From Aureibaculum luteum (GTDB taxonomy: Bacteria; Bacteroidota; Bacteroidia; Flavobacteriales; Flavobacteriaceae): a stretch of 64,000 nt of DNA. Shown here one piece after another: positions 54,873 through 64,000 of the stretch. The notes under the pieces were generated by a model. The model ran no database searches. It worked only from the letters and a program-made list of their open reading frames with translations, and had not been told where the DNA came from. The number at the start of each line of letters is the position of its first letter. Positions within the stretch are counted from its first letter, which is position 1. The position numbers were made by a program, and so were the translations under genes. The stretch lies in NCBI RefSeq assembly GCF_003449015.1, contig NZ_QRGD01000001.1:744001-808000 (forward strand). Reading direction: 5' to 3'.

Positions 54873-56066
54873 TTAATTATAGTCATTTATGGGCACAGTT
54901 TTTATTTCGAATTGCTTAGTGTTTTCAATGATAAATTCTCCGTTAGTTTTATCAAGCCATTTTTCTGCAATTTGAATAAATTGTCTTATCATTATTGCAT
55001 AAGCTTTAATATGTTTTGTGTTAAATTTATAGATGTTTATTAAACCTTCTATTTTATCTTTTTCTATAAAATCCCCAAAATCTTGAACCATTCCGTGACT
55101 TTCATCTACTTTTTTAAGAAGCATAAATCTGTCAGGGAATTCTGTGTTCTTAGGGTTAATCGATAAACCTGAAGTTGCTTTGTAATCGGTAGTTTTTATT
55201 TCCGTTAAATTAAATAAATCAGGAGTTGTTCTTGAACGATTGAAGTTGTCAAAACTACCTGTCCATCGCATTAATTCAATTATAATTCCAGCAAGTTCTT
55301 TTCCGTGATAAAATGATGAAATTGTCTTGTCTGCAATTTCTTTTAAGTTGCTTTCATTTACTTCCCATTTCTTGAATATTTGGAAACCAAGAAATGTATT
55401 AGACTTAAGAATCTCTATTATTTCATCATCCTTAAGATTCATAAAGTTAGAGATTGATTTTAGAGTTTTCATGTTAGAATATCCAAAAACAATCTTACTT
55501 AAGTGATTTATTATTGTAAGTATCTCAGTATCTACTTGTACTTTAAGATAATCGTTTATTATATCAAATAAAGCACCTGAATTGTGCAACTGTGTAATTG
55601 ATTCAGTAATTATTTTTGTTATTCTTTTTCTGATTTTACTTTTGTCTTTGTCTTTTAGGCTATATGTTATGGGTCTTCTTTGTCTTAAATCGAATGGTAA
55701 ATCATTTAAGCTACCATAATCTAAATTGTAAATGCAAAGAACCTTGTCCCACCCAATAGATTTTGCTGCGTATCCGAGCTCAATCAATACATTTGGATTC
55801 GGAGTTTTCCTTCCTTTAGAATCTGAATTGATTATTGAAATATCAGCAATGAAAATTTTCGCCTTGTCTATTTTTTTGAAAATAGTTTCAGTTATGTCCG
55901 GAGTTCCAGTTTCATTCTTGGTATCTCTGTCAATGATCAATTCAATTGAAAATTGTCCAACATTATTGACTTCTTTAGGCACGTTTTTGAGGCAAGATTC
56001 CAAAAAACCTCTGTTCGAATTATTTGGCAAATCGGATTGCCAAGAATAGAATATGGTGTTCTCCAT
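54873..56066 (-). CDS. TIR-like nucleotide-binding effector candidate
   Basis: 397 residues from MENTIFYSWQSD at 56066. The longer form to 56147 adds a stretch without homology. The N-terminal domain (about 1-140; FYSWQSDLPN, DRDTKNETGTPDI, RKTPNPNVLIELGYA, DLPFDLRQRRPITY) belongs to the TIR-like family found in bacterial defence effectors, with Glu96 in the ELGYA motif at the usual active-site place. The C-terminal 250 residues are helical and unrecognised, possibly the sensing part. NAD cleavage is plausible, not shown. Confidence 0.75.
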   Translation of the reverse strand: MENTIFYSWQSDLPNNSNRGFLESCLKNVPKEVNNVGQFSIELIIDRDTKNETGTPDITETIFKKIDKAKIFIADISIINSDSKGRKTPNPNVLIELGYAAKSIGWDKVLCIYNLDYGSLNDLPFDLRQRRPITYSLKDKDKSKIRKRITKIITESITQLHNSGALFDIINDYLKVQVDTEILTIINHLSKIVFGYSNMKTLKSISNFMNLKDDEIIEILKSNTFLGFQIFKKWEVNESNLKEIADKTISSFYHGKELAGIIIELMRWTGSFDNFNRSRTTPDLFNLTEIKTTDYKATSGLSINPKNTEFPDRFMLLKKVDESHGMVQDFGDFIEKDKIEGLINIYKFNTKHIKAYAIMIRQFIQIAEKWLDKTNGEFIIENTKQFEIKTVPINDYN

Positions 56067-56160
56067 TAATTTTATAATTACAATACAACGTTTAGTATAA
56101 AAGAAGTAGGGCTGTAAATAAGCAATAAATATTCGGATTATCCACAAGCCAAATCTTTTG

Positions 56161-56248
56161 CATTTTGTTTTATATTATTCATCTAAAAGCCAAATCAAAA
56201 GATTTGGCGACCTCGCAAATACGCCTGAAACATTGGGTTTAGCACTTA
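56161..56248. repeat. repeated palindromic spacer, copy B
   Basis: ATTTTGTTTTAT, AAAGCCAAATC-AAAA-GATTTGGCGA and GAAACATTGGGTTTAGCACTTA. It matches copy A. A second copy of the arm GCCAAATC lies just before it at 56147-56154. Confidence 0.65.
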
Positions 56249-56303
56249 CTTGCCCTGTTTTTTTTATACAGTGTTGGCAACTGGCTTTTCTCGGTTTAAT
56301 TAT

Positions 56304-56942
56304 TTATCCTCCTAGTAATTGAAGAACAAGACTACCAATAGAACTTATTTCAGAACCATATTGTAAAATTCCTTTCATAATCTTTTCAGGTAATTTTCCA
56401 TTTTCTCCGATTTCGTTTTTAGCATTTTGAAAGTCAGATATTGCTTGTTGTTTCAATTCATTATTGATTGATTTGTCCGTTTTTAAAACATCAATTATAT
56501 TATCAATTCGTTTTTTGAATTCAGGTTTATTTTCAATTCGAACGTTACTCGATTCTATTACAAATGTATTATTTGCCCCTTCGCCAGAAACGTTGATGTT
56601 GTATTTGCCTTTATCTTGCATTTCGATTTCTTCTTTTAAATATTTGGCCCCCTTAAAAGTCAATTTGGCCGTAAATTTTTCAGGTTCGGTTTTGTCAATC
56701 ATTTCATTCATTGGGCTTTCCGTAACTTTACTTTCTCGAGTTAATTGGTTTATTTCAATTATGTGAGAATGAAAACGAGGTTCTCTACCTTTTAAAACTA
56801 TAAAATTTTCCTCCGACAATTCTTTGAAAATATTACTTTTCTCGGAAGTTGACATTTCAGGAAATAATTGTTCGATTTGGTGCATTTTTCCGTCACCTTC
56901 ATATTGCTTTAAATGCAGTAATAATTTCATATAGTTATTCAT
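56304..56942 (-). CDS. orphan accessory protein with winged-helix-like N-terminus
   Basis: 212 residues from MNNYMKLLLHLK at 56942; the further Met at 56987 is less likely. The N-terminal 60 residues (QIEQLFPEMSTSEKSNIFKELSEENFIVLKG) look like a winged helix. A beta-hairpin NVSGEGANNTFVIESSNVRI follows, similar to the GxNNTxI patterns in effector proteins, and the C-terminus is a hydrophobic helix (GILQYGSEISSIGSLVLQLL). I do not recognise the family. It may be a membrane-acting defence effector; that is inference. Confidence 0.65.
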   Translation of the reverse strand: MNNYMKLLLHLKQYEGDGKMHQIEQLFPEMSTSEKSNIFKELSEENFIVLKGREPRFHSHIIEINQLTRESKVTESPMNEMIDKTEPEKFTAKLTFKGAKYLKEEIEMQDKGKYNINVSGEGANNTFVIESSNVRIENKPEFKKRIDNIIDVLKTDKSINNELKQQAISDFQNAKNEIGENGKLPEKIMKGILQYGSEISSIGSLVLQLLGG

Positions 56943-56987
56943 CGCAATGTTTTTTTTAGCTTGTTGCCAACAATTATATAAACGCAA

Positions 56988-57524
56988 AGCGTTTATATCC
57001 GAAATGGCTTTATACCTTATGAGAAGCTAAAAGAAGAGAATACTAAAAACGGGTACTAAAGGGTCTTTGTTTAGCGACTACAAACCAAATGTAGAAAAAA
57101 AAATTTAGAATCAAACTAAATAGTGGTTATTTGAATTTTTTTTACAGCATACAGATAATAGGTCTAAGTTGCTGGGTTTAGATTGGTTTTTTGTGATGTG
57201 GCGTTTTGTATTTCTTAATTAAAAAAGGAAAAAAAGATGAGGTGGTCTCAAATTGCGACCACTTACCAGATAATTTTCTCTTTGAACTCAGCAAAAAAAA
57301 GTTTAAAATTTGGAGGAGTCAATTTGACACCACAAGCTGGGGTGGCACTTGATATTCCCAATGGCATTTAAAGTACAAGTTCTAGCCATGTTGTCCGATG
57401 TATTAATTAGCAAAAAAGAAATAAATGTATATATAAAAATAAGGCCAGTACTGACGAATTAATTTAGCGTTAAAATTCGATCCACAATTCTGATAGTATA
57501 ATTCTTTGCTATAACAGCAACGCT
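56988..57524. other. gene-free stretch at island edge
   Basis: No convincing ORF. At 57242-57255 and, inverted, at 57320-57333 there is GTGGT(C/G)TCAAATTG, plus nearby GCGACCAC and GGGGTGGCA. The arms resemble terminal repeats of IS21-type elements, so this may be an IS remnant. The rest is AT-rich without visible structure. Confidence 0.45.
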
Positions 57525-58274
57525 TTACATCACCACAATTCCTCGTTCTTTAAATGGTACTAACAATGACTCATCTATTTGATCATCAGTTACAATAACA
57601 TCTATGTCATTAATAGAAACAACAGCATATCGTCTTGCCTCCATTATTTTTGTGCTAATACACATAGAAACTACATAATCTGAAGATTCTACCATACCCT
57701 TTTTAATATGAGCCACTTCCCAATCAGATTCCGTCATTCCTCTTTCTATATTTAAAGCATCTGTACCCATAAAACAAATATCAGCTCTTAATTTAGATAT
57801 TGAGTTTATAACGTCAATACCAATGGTTACTTGGGCTGATTTATTTAATTTACCACCAATAAAAATAACTTCAATTGTTGGATGGTGTGATAGCTGCAAG
57901 GCAATAGGCAAGCTGTACGTAAAAATTGTTGAATTTATATTTGCTGGTATTAATTTTGCCAATTCTAAATTGGTAGAACTTCCAGTCATAATAATAACCT
58001 GACCGTCATGAATTAATTTGACGGCTTTTTTTGCAATTTGTTTTTTCTTATCTAAATCTGAAACACTCCTTTCGTTATAACTAAGTATTTTGTTTTCAAT
58101 TGACAATGCTCCACCATGTACCTTATGTAATAAATGTTGAGCTTCCAACTCCTTCAAGTCTCTTCTAATAGTATCTTCAGAAACTTGTAACTCAACGCTC
58201 AAAATGGTAGAATGTACTTTTCTATGCGTTTTTAATTTCTGTAGAATTAATTGATGTCTTTCTAACTTTAACAT
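57525..58274 (-). CDS. DeoR/GlpR family transcriptional regulator
   Basis: 249 residues from MLKLERHQLILQKL at 58274. N-terminal HTH (HSTILSVELQVSEDTIRRDLKELE; about 20-45), then the sugar-phosphate-sensing domain (KKAVKLIHDGQVIIMTGSSTNLELA, GMTESDWEVAHIKKGMVES). DeoR proteins usually repress sugar catabolism and respond to a phosphorylated sugar. Next to a muramidase gene, MurNAc-6-phosphate is a plausible ligand; this is inference. Confidence 0.9.
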   Translation of the reverse strand: MLKLERHQLILQKLKTHRKVHSTILSVELQVSEDTIRRDLKELEAQHLLHKVHGGALSIENKILSYNERSVSDLDKKKQIAKKAVKLIHDGQVIIMTGSSTNLELAKLIPANINSTIFTYSLPIALQLSHHPTIEVIFIGGKLNKSAQVTIGIDVINSISKLRADICFMGTDALNIERGMTESDWEVAHIKKGMVESSDYVVSMCISTKIMEARRYAVVSINDIDVIVTDDQIDESLLVPFKERGIVVM

Positions 58275-58510
58275 AAAAATTATTTTGTTTATTTGATAAA
58301 TTAACAATTATTACACTCAATTGTTGCCAAATTTCCAATTCTGCGTGTTTAATTCTAAAATAAAACGCAAAAACACGTATAAAAACGCAATATATTATAA
58401 TTTTTTCTAATGAACTACTTTTTAGAAATACTAGTTTTTATTTCGCAATTAAGCATTTTTGATATACTCACACCTATTTATAACTATTTCAATGTTTATC
58501 TCAACGCTAT

Positions 58511-59752
58511 TTACGGATACAACAAATAGTTCTCACGCATCTTTTTATAGCTTGATAAACCTGGTTCCCAACTGGCACGAATCTCAGATTCTGGCACGCC
58601 ATCAATTATTTGCTGTCTAAACAATCCTGAACCAATTTGTATTTCAATACTGTTCATTTGATTACTTAAACTACCATCAAAAAACTTTTCCTTCTCTGGA
58701 CTAGACGTATACAATTCCATTATCCATTTCAAATTTATTTGCTTGCTTTCTCTCAGTAAATCAGTATCGTAATTGCGTAAATCTATTCCATAACATACTT
58801 CATCCATAAATAAAGGAGTCATTGACATGCCTTTTATACTTTTAGGAGTAAATGAAAAATCATAAATACCTTTATAAGCCGGACTTCCAAATATAGTAAA
58901 AGGAAACTTTGTACCTCTTCCATGGTTAATATAAGTACCTTCAAACATACATGTAGACGGATATAACAATACAGATAATTGCGTATTTAAATTTGGCGAA
59001 GGCGATACAGGCAAGGTATAAGGCATATTATGATCATAATTGACAACAGGTATTATCTTCAGCTTACATTGCACAGCTTTGCCATTTGATGTAACCCAAC
59101 CTTCACCATTTGCCATTTGAGCAAACTCAGCTACTGTTAGTCCATGAGACATCGGAATAGGAAATTTACCTATCCCTGATTTATATTTCATATCTAATAC
59201 AGGTCCATCAATTAAATAGCCATTAGGGTTAGGTCGGTCCAAAATTAACAACTCCTTGTCATTTTCATAACATGCTTCCATCAAACGTACCAACGCATTA
59301 ATATTTGTATAAAACCGAACTCCAACATCTTGAAGATCATATATAAGGACATCAATATCTTCAAAATCTTTCTTTGAAGGCTTTCTTTTAGCACCATATA
59401 AAGAAACAATAGGAATACCCGTTTTACGATCTATTTCATCAGTAACATGAACACCTGCACCAACATTTCCTCTAAAACCATGTTCCGGACCAAATACCTT
59501 TACAATATTTACCCCTAAGTTCTGAAGACTATCTACCAAATGTTTTTCTCCTATAATACTTGTGGGATTCGCCATTATAGCCACCCGCTTATCCTTTAAA
59601 TAAGGTAGGTATTTTTCGGTTTGGTCTGCACCCGTAATAATTTCACTGATTTGCAGGTTTTTACTGTTTTTTGACAGTAATTCATTCGATTTTGCAATAT
59701 ATATCCCAAAACAAAATAATACAATGGGAAAAAAATTTAATTTGAAGATCAT
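58511..59752 (-). CDS. namZ: exo-beta-N-acetylmuramidase NamZ-like (DUF1343)
   Basis: 413 residues with an N-terminal hydrophobic signal. Family blocks: VFGPEHGFRGNVGAGVHV, DVLIYDLQDVGVRFYTNI, DRPNPNGYLIDGPVLD, MSHGLTVAEFAQM and HGRGTKFPFTIFGSPAYKG. DUF1343 members cleave MurNAc from the non-reducing end of peptidoglycan fragments (GH171). It is divergent from the SusC gene, and the 110-bp gap probably holds both promoters. Confidence 0.9.
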   Translation of the reverse strand: MIFKLNFFPIVLFCFGIYIAKSNELLSKNSKNLQISEIITGADQTEKYLPYLKDKRVAIMANPTSIIGEKHLVDSLQNLGVNIVKVFGPEHGFRGNVGAGVHVTDEIDRKTGIPIVSLYGAKRKPSKKDFEDIDVLIYDLQDVGVRFYTNINALVRLMEACYENDKELLILDRPNPNGYLIDGPVLDMKYKSGIGKFPIPMSHGLTVAEFAQMANGEGWVTSNGKAVQCKLKIIPVVNYDHNMPYTLPVSPSPNLNTQLSVLLYPSTCMFEGTYINHGRGTKFPFTIFGSPAYKGIYDFSFTPKSIKGMSMTPLFMDEVCYGIDLRNYDTDLLRESKQINLKWIMELYTSSPEKEKFFDGSLSNQMNSIEIQIGSGLFRQQIIDGVPESEIRASWEPGLSSYKKMRENYLLYP

Positions 59753-59895
59753 ATTCTCATAATTTAAGGTGTAAATGTATCAATTAGTTCGCAAATTAAG
59801 TTAAATTTTCAAAAAACAGCAAAAACAAAGTTAAAACCGCAAAAGATTGCAAAAATTTTTATATGTTTACCAGTACTAACGAAAATAATTCATTC

Positions 59896-62800
59896 ATGAG
59901 AAAAAAAATTAAAGCATTCTTCCTAATTTTCTTTACAACTTCATTTGCCCTATTATCCGCACAAAACATTAGTGTGAGTGGTACGGTAGCAGACGAAACT
60001 GGTACACCCTTGCCAGGAGTAACGATATTAGTGAAAGGAACAAAGAAAGGAACAGCAACCGATTTTAATGGAAAATATAACATATCGGTAGCAGAAGGGA
60101 CAACATTAGTTATTTCATCTATTGGTTACAAAAAACAAGAACAAGTAGTATCTGGATCAACCTTAAATATAACTATGGTTGAAGATGCCTCAGTTTTAGG
60201 CGAAGTAATGATTACTGCTGAATTTGGCCAAAAACGAGCCGAACGAGGTGTAGGTGCTGCAACACAGACAATTGATGGATCAACTATTACCGAATCTGGT
60301 AGAGAGAATTTTATTACTGCTCTTTCCGGACGTGTACCTGGTCTTCAAATCAGTTCTACAAGTGGTGCACCAGGAGCTTCTAGTAATGTAGTATTAAGAA
60401 ACATTACTTCTATATCTGGTAGCAATCAACCATTATATGTAGTAGATGGTGTACCTATGAACAACTCTTCTTTCGATCCTAACGGGATGGCAGGTGGAGC
60501 AACAAGCGAGTATTCTGTGAACAACTCAGATTTCTCTTCACGTGGTAATGATTTTAACCCTGAAGACGTAGAATCAATAACCGTATTAAAAGGTGCCGGT
60601 GCGGCTGCTTTATATGGTTCTGATGCTTCAAACGGAGCCATTATCATCACTACTAAAAAAGGTAAGGCTGGTAAAGGTAGAGTTACCTTTAGTAATTATA
60701 TTAAATTAAGTAATGCGTATGGCTATCCGGAAATGCAAGACAAATACGCTAATGGAGCCCGTGGAACTACTAATTATTACTACACAAGTAAATATGGTGG
60801 ATTGTATCCTGATGGTCAACAACTATATGACAATGTAGATGCTATACTTCAAACAGGTGTTCAGCAACGTTATAATGTGGCTGTTGAAGGTGGTTCTGAT
60901 AAAGCTACCATCCGTGCAAGTTTTTCACAACTAAACGAAACTGGAGTTATTAAAACTACAGAATATGAAAGAACGAATTTAAGCTTATCTGGTAGAGCTC
61001 AAATTACAGATTGGTTAAAATTTGAAGGTTCTATGCAATATACTGGTACAGAAAACAACAAGGTAAGAAGAGGTACAGAAAGCCCATTATACCGTGCTAT
61101 GTTATGGCCTGTTGTTGATGATATGAGTAATTATTTAGCTGAAGATGGTTTACATATGAGAAACCCTGAATATTACCATGATGTTGACTTGTTAAACCCT
61201 CTGTTTGACATGTACAACAATAAATATTATGACGAATCAGATCGTATTCTAGGTAATGTATCGCTTAACTTTACACCCATTAAAAATGCCTTTTTAAGAG
61301 CACAAGTTGGTTGGGATGTGGCAAATCAAACCTATGTTTCTTCTAGAAATCCATATTATGCTTATAATAATGCTGGAGATGGTTCATATAGTTTAGTTAA
61401 TTCAAATTATTCTGATCCTAGTATTAATATACTTTCTGGTTACGATAATAAGTTTTTAGATGATAAATTATCTGTCTCAGCACAAGTTGGGTATCACCAA
61501 TTAGAAAATAAAATTACACGAGCTTCTACTTATGGTACTAATTTTATTGATGCTAGTTTTCAATCCATTAATAACGTAGATCCTTTAACTATTGTTTCTA
61601 AACAAAGAAACACAAAACGTAGAGTACAAGGTATTTCTGGTCAGTTTCAAGTGGGTTATAATAACATGGCCTTTCTTACTTTTAGAGCTAGAAATGACTG
61701 GTCATCTACATTACCTAAAGAAAACAACAGTTATTTTTACCCATCTATAGAAGGTTCTTTCGTTTTATCTGATTTAGATTTTATTAAAGAGATAGAAGCT
61801 ATCAACTACATAAAACTTAGAGGTTCTTGGTCTCAAGTTGGTAAAGATGCTAACCCATTACAAATTGACCCTGAATTACAAACAACTGGTTTAACAGGTG
61901 GTGGTTATAAATATGGATTTACAGGGCCTAATAGAAATTTAAAACCAGAAATTACTACTGGTCAAGAGGTTGGTGTTGATTTTAGATTGTTTAAAAATAG
62001 AGTAAAAGGTACTTTTTCATATTTTGAAACAGAAAATTCAAATCAAATAATACAAGGTTTCCGTTTAAGTTATGCTACTGGTTTCGTGTTAAACACATTA
62101 AATGTGGGTACATTTGAAACAAAAGGATGGGAAGCAGCAATTGATGTTGATGTTTTAAAAACTAAAGATCTCACTTGGAATGTGGGTGTTAACGGATCTC
62201 ATGGAACCTCTGAGGTTGTTTATCTGCCAGAAAACGTTACCGAATATTATAACGCATACACTTGGTTATCTGGTAATATAAGAACAGGTATTAGTGTAGG
62301 TAACCCTATTACATCGTTAACAGGTCGAGCTTATGAACGTAATGACAATGGAGATATCTTAATTTCTCCAACAAGTGGTTTACCTTTAACTTCTTCTGAA
62401 TGGTCTAATCTTGGAAACAGAGAACCAGATTTACGTTTTGGTATAACTACGCGTTTAAAGTATAAAAACTTAACTTTATCAGGATTGTTTTCAGGGCGTT
62501 TAGGTGCTACTGTTGTTAATGGTACTAAACGTTATATGATGCAAAGAGGTACAAGTTGGGAGTCCGTTGAATTAAGAGAAGGACCAGATCAAGTATTTGA
62601 AGGGGTTATAAAAGATGGTAATGAAAACACAGCCAATCCAACTACAAATACAATATCTGTTGATTATGGTACATATGGTTCTAGCATATTTACTGGAGGA
62701 GATGAAGATTGGATAGAAAAAGATATAAAATATATAAGACTACGTGAATTACGTTTGGCGTATCGTTTACCAGATGATTTACTTAAAAAGTCTAAATTAC

Positions 62801-62985
62801 TTAATTCTATGAACCTATATTTTGTGGCTAATGATTTATTTACTTGGACAAACTATTCAGGTATAGATGCTGTTGGTAATGCTGTTTCTGCAGCTGCAGG
62901 TGGTGTAGGTGGAGAAGGCTATGATGTGATGGCAATACCAAACCCTCGTAGTTATTCAATAGGATTAAGTATAATATTAAATTAA
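59896..62985 (+). CDS. SusC/RagA-type TonB-linked outer membrane protein
   Basis: 1029 residues from MRKKIKAFFLIFF at 59896, the start of a signal peptide ending LLSAQ. A carboxypeptidase-regulatory-like domain (GTVADETGTPLPGVTILVKG) comes first, then the plug with ALSGRVPGLQI, NQPLYVVDGVP and VESITVLKGAGAAALYGSDA, then the 22-strand barrel. With SusD it imports oligomers through the outer membrane using TonB. Given the NamZ and DeoR neighbours, the cargo may be peptidoglycan sugars. Confidence 0.96.
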   Translation: MRKKIKAFFLIFFTTSFALLSAQNISVSGTVADETGTPLPGVTILVKGTKKGTATDFNGKYNISVAEGTTLVISSIGYKKQEQVVSGSTLNITMVEDASVLGEVMITAEFGQKRAERGVGAATQTIDGSTITESGRENFITALSGRVPGLQISSTSGAPGASSNVVLRNITSISGSNQPLYVVDGVPMNNSSFDPNGMAGGATSEYSVNNSDFSSRGNDFNPEDVESITVLKGAGAAALYGSDASNGAIIITTKKGKAGKGRVTFSNYIKLSNAYGYPEMQDKYANGARGTTNYYYTSKYGGLYPDGQQLYDNVDAILQTGVQQRYNVAVEGGSDKATIRASFSQLNETGVIKTTEYERTNLSLSGRAQITDWLKFEGSMQYTGTENNKVRRGTESPLYRAMLWPVVDDMSNYLAEDGLHMRNPEYYHDVDLLNPLFDMYNNKYYDESDRILGNVSLNFTPIKNAFLRAQVGWDVANQTYVSSRNPYYAYNNAGDGSYSLVNSNYSDPSINILSGYDNKFLDDKLSVSAQVGYHQLENKITRASTYGTNFIDASFQSINNVDPLTIVSKQRNTKRRVQGISGQFQVGYNNMAFLTFRARNDWSSTLPKENNSYFYPSIEGSFVLSDLDFIKEIEAINYIKLRGSWSQVGKDANPLQIDPELQTTGLTGGGYKYGFTGPNRNLKPEITTGQEVGVDFRLFKNRVKGTFSYFETENSNQIIQGFRLSYATGFVLNTLNVGTFETKGWEAAIDVDVLKTKDLTWNVGVNGSHGTSEVVYLPENVTEYYNAYTWLSGNIRTGISVGNPITSLTGRAYERNDNGDILISPTSGLPLTSSEWSNLGNREPDLRFGITTRLKYKNLTLSGLFSGRLGATVVNGTKRYMMQRGTSWESVELREGPDQVFEGVIKDGNENTANPTTNTISVDYGTYGSSIFTGGDEDWIEKDIKYIRLRELRLAYRLPDDLLKKSKLLNSMNLYFVANDLFTWTNYSGIDAVGNAVSAAAGGVGGEGYDVMAIPNPRSYSIGLSIILN

Positions 62986-62997
62986 AGAATAGATATC

Positions 62998-64000
62998 ATG
63001 AAGAAAAAATTTATATACATATTATCATTATTTTTCAGCTTAGTAAGCTGTGAAGAATACCTTGATGTAAACACCAATGTAGATGGCCCCTCTTATGCGG
63101 ATGGTTATTTATACTTGGCAAATATTACCCAACAATATAATGGGGTTTATTGGGACGGACGTGCTTTAGCACCAATGGCTCAGATGTGGGGAACAACTTC
63201 TTATAGCAATTTTGCCCTTAATTATTACAATGTTGGTAGTGATTCAGCTGGCGAAATTTGGAGAATGACGTATTGGAATCAAGGTCAAAACCTTGAAAAC
63301 ATGATTAATCAGTCTATAGCAGCAGAAGACTGGACTTTAGCAGGTATAGGTTATGCAATGAAAGCTTTTAGTTGGGATTTGTTAACGAAGGTTCATGGTG
63401 AATTACCGATGACTGATGCTTTTGTACCTGATTTACTATCTCACGATTATGATTATCAAAAAGAAATTTATGCACAAGTAAGAGAGTGGGCATATAAATC
63501 CATTGAATTATTAGAAAGAGCAGATGATCACGTGTATGCTGATAAAATTAGTTCTAATGACTTTATATATGAAGGAAATAAAGACAAGTGGATCAAATTT
63601 GCATATGCAGTTATTGTTCGTAATTTATCTTCTTTAACCAATAAAACGGATTTTACTAGTACCTATGCTCAAGAATTGATAGATGCAGCAAGCAAATCTT
63701 TTCAAAGTCCTGATGATGATGCTACGGTATCCATTGCAGGAGGATCACAATCTGCACCGTTCAGTTCATTTAATAATTTTTGGGGAACTGCCAGAGGTAA
63801 TTTACTTGACAACTACTTTCAACATGAATATGCAGTACAAGTATTTACAGGTACAGTACCGGATTATGACGAAGCAACAGGAGATAAAACAAACCTTGAA
63901 TTTGCTAACGAATATTACCCTTACGCACTTGCTGAAAATCAGATTATCACTGACACTTTAGTAAACGAACCAGGACATTTTGACCCAAGGGCTACCGTTA
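62998..64000 (+). CDS. SusD/RagB-type lipoprotein, 3' end outside window
   Basis: I translated this from the ATG at 62998; 334 codons are open to the window edge. Signal with lipobox (FFSLVSCEEYLDVN). SusD-like helices follow (GRALAPMAQMWG, AMKAFSWDLLTKVHGELPMTDAF). It captures substrate at the cell surface and caps the SusC barrel. It begins 12 bp after SusC. Confidence 0.93.
   Translation, partial: MKKKFIYILSLFFSLVSCEEYLDVNTNVDGPSYADGYLYLANITQQYNGVYWDGRALAPMAQMWGTTSYSNFALNYYNVGSDSAGEIWRMTYWNQGQNLENMINQSIAAEDWTLAGIGYAMKAFSWDLLTKVHGELPMTDAFVPDLLSHDYDYQKEIYAQVREWAYKSIELLERADDHVYADKISSNDFIYEGNKDKWIKFAYAVIVRNLSSLTNKTDFTSTYAQELIDAASKSFQSPDDDATVSIAGGSQSAPFSSFNNFWGTARGNLLDNYFQHEYAVQVFTGTVPDYDEATGDKTNLEFANEYYPYALAENQIITDTLVNEPGHFDPRATV

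Noticed and set aside
54680-56300. Integron attC sites as explanation for the repeated spacers
   Set aside because: GTTAGGT at 54692 fits one half-site, but the matching partner at the other end and in copy B is lacking, and no integrase gene is in the window.
63683-63961. 92-codon plus-strand ORF near the end
   Set aside because: It is a shifted frame within the SusD gene, which has clear signal and family motifs in its own frame.

Overview
The window is low-GC DNA from a member of the Bacteroidota, most likely a marine Flavobacteriaceae. The evidence is the SusC/SusD pair, a type IX secretion C-terminal sorting domain, SecD and SecF fused in one chain, lipoproteins with acidic surface-export signals, and promoters with the Bacteroidota -7 box TAnnTTTG. 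I saw no tRNA, rRNA, CRISPR array or intact transposase.

Layout. 1-6.4 kb (minus): the 5' part of an S9 peptidase gene, small secreted or membrane proteins, and two tandem paralogues (TPR, membrane segment, AraC-type HTH), one of them frameshifted. 6.4-9.4 kb: enoyl-CoA hydratase, an NtrY-like histidine kinase with a large inverted-repeat element at its start codon, and a small T9SS-type protein. 9.4-16.4 kb (minus): a complete trpEGDCFBA operon preceded by a leader peptide with three consecutive Trp codons and an intrinsic terminator, i.e. a ribosome-mediated attenuator. 16.4-22.2 kb: a SemiSWEET transporter, an enlarged leuS, an amidohydrolase lipoprotein and a DUF2911 protein. 22.4-27.2 kb (plus): asnB, a head-GIN adhesin-like protein and an OmpR/EnvZ-type two-component pair. 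27.3-29.1 kb: four tandem promoter cassettes that share a PmrA-box-like operator and a conserved 3' untranslated region. Two encode intact secreted PepSY-like proteins, one a truncated copy and one nothing. 29.1-51.4 kb: mostly housekeeping genes (gyrB, mdh, fhs, secDF, an hpt-adk fusion, obg, lepA), with peptidases, lipoproteins and an AbiH-family defence gene between them.

51.4-57.5 kb is an accessory island directly after lepA. It begins with a surface lipoprotein gene enclosed by a 224-bp duplication of the lepA 3' end. A three-gene operon follows (an RNase H-like protein, a Ser/Thr protein kinase and a small basic protein), then a TIR-like effector candidate and an orphan gene. Repeated palindromic spacers separate these units, and possible IS ends lie at the edge. 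I consider this island, and the kinase operon in particular, the best candidate for an undescribed system. 57.5-64 kb holds a DeoR regulator, a NamZ-type exo-muramidase (DUF1343) and a SusC/SusD pair, which together suggest a locus for recovering peptidoglycan fragments.

Several families of short palindromic repeats are scattered through the window. Two lie in frame inside essential or core enzymes (trpF and leuS). A larger structured repeat occurs at two places, each time abutting a start codon.
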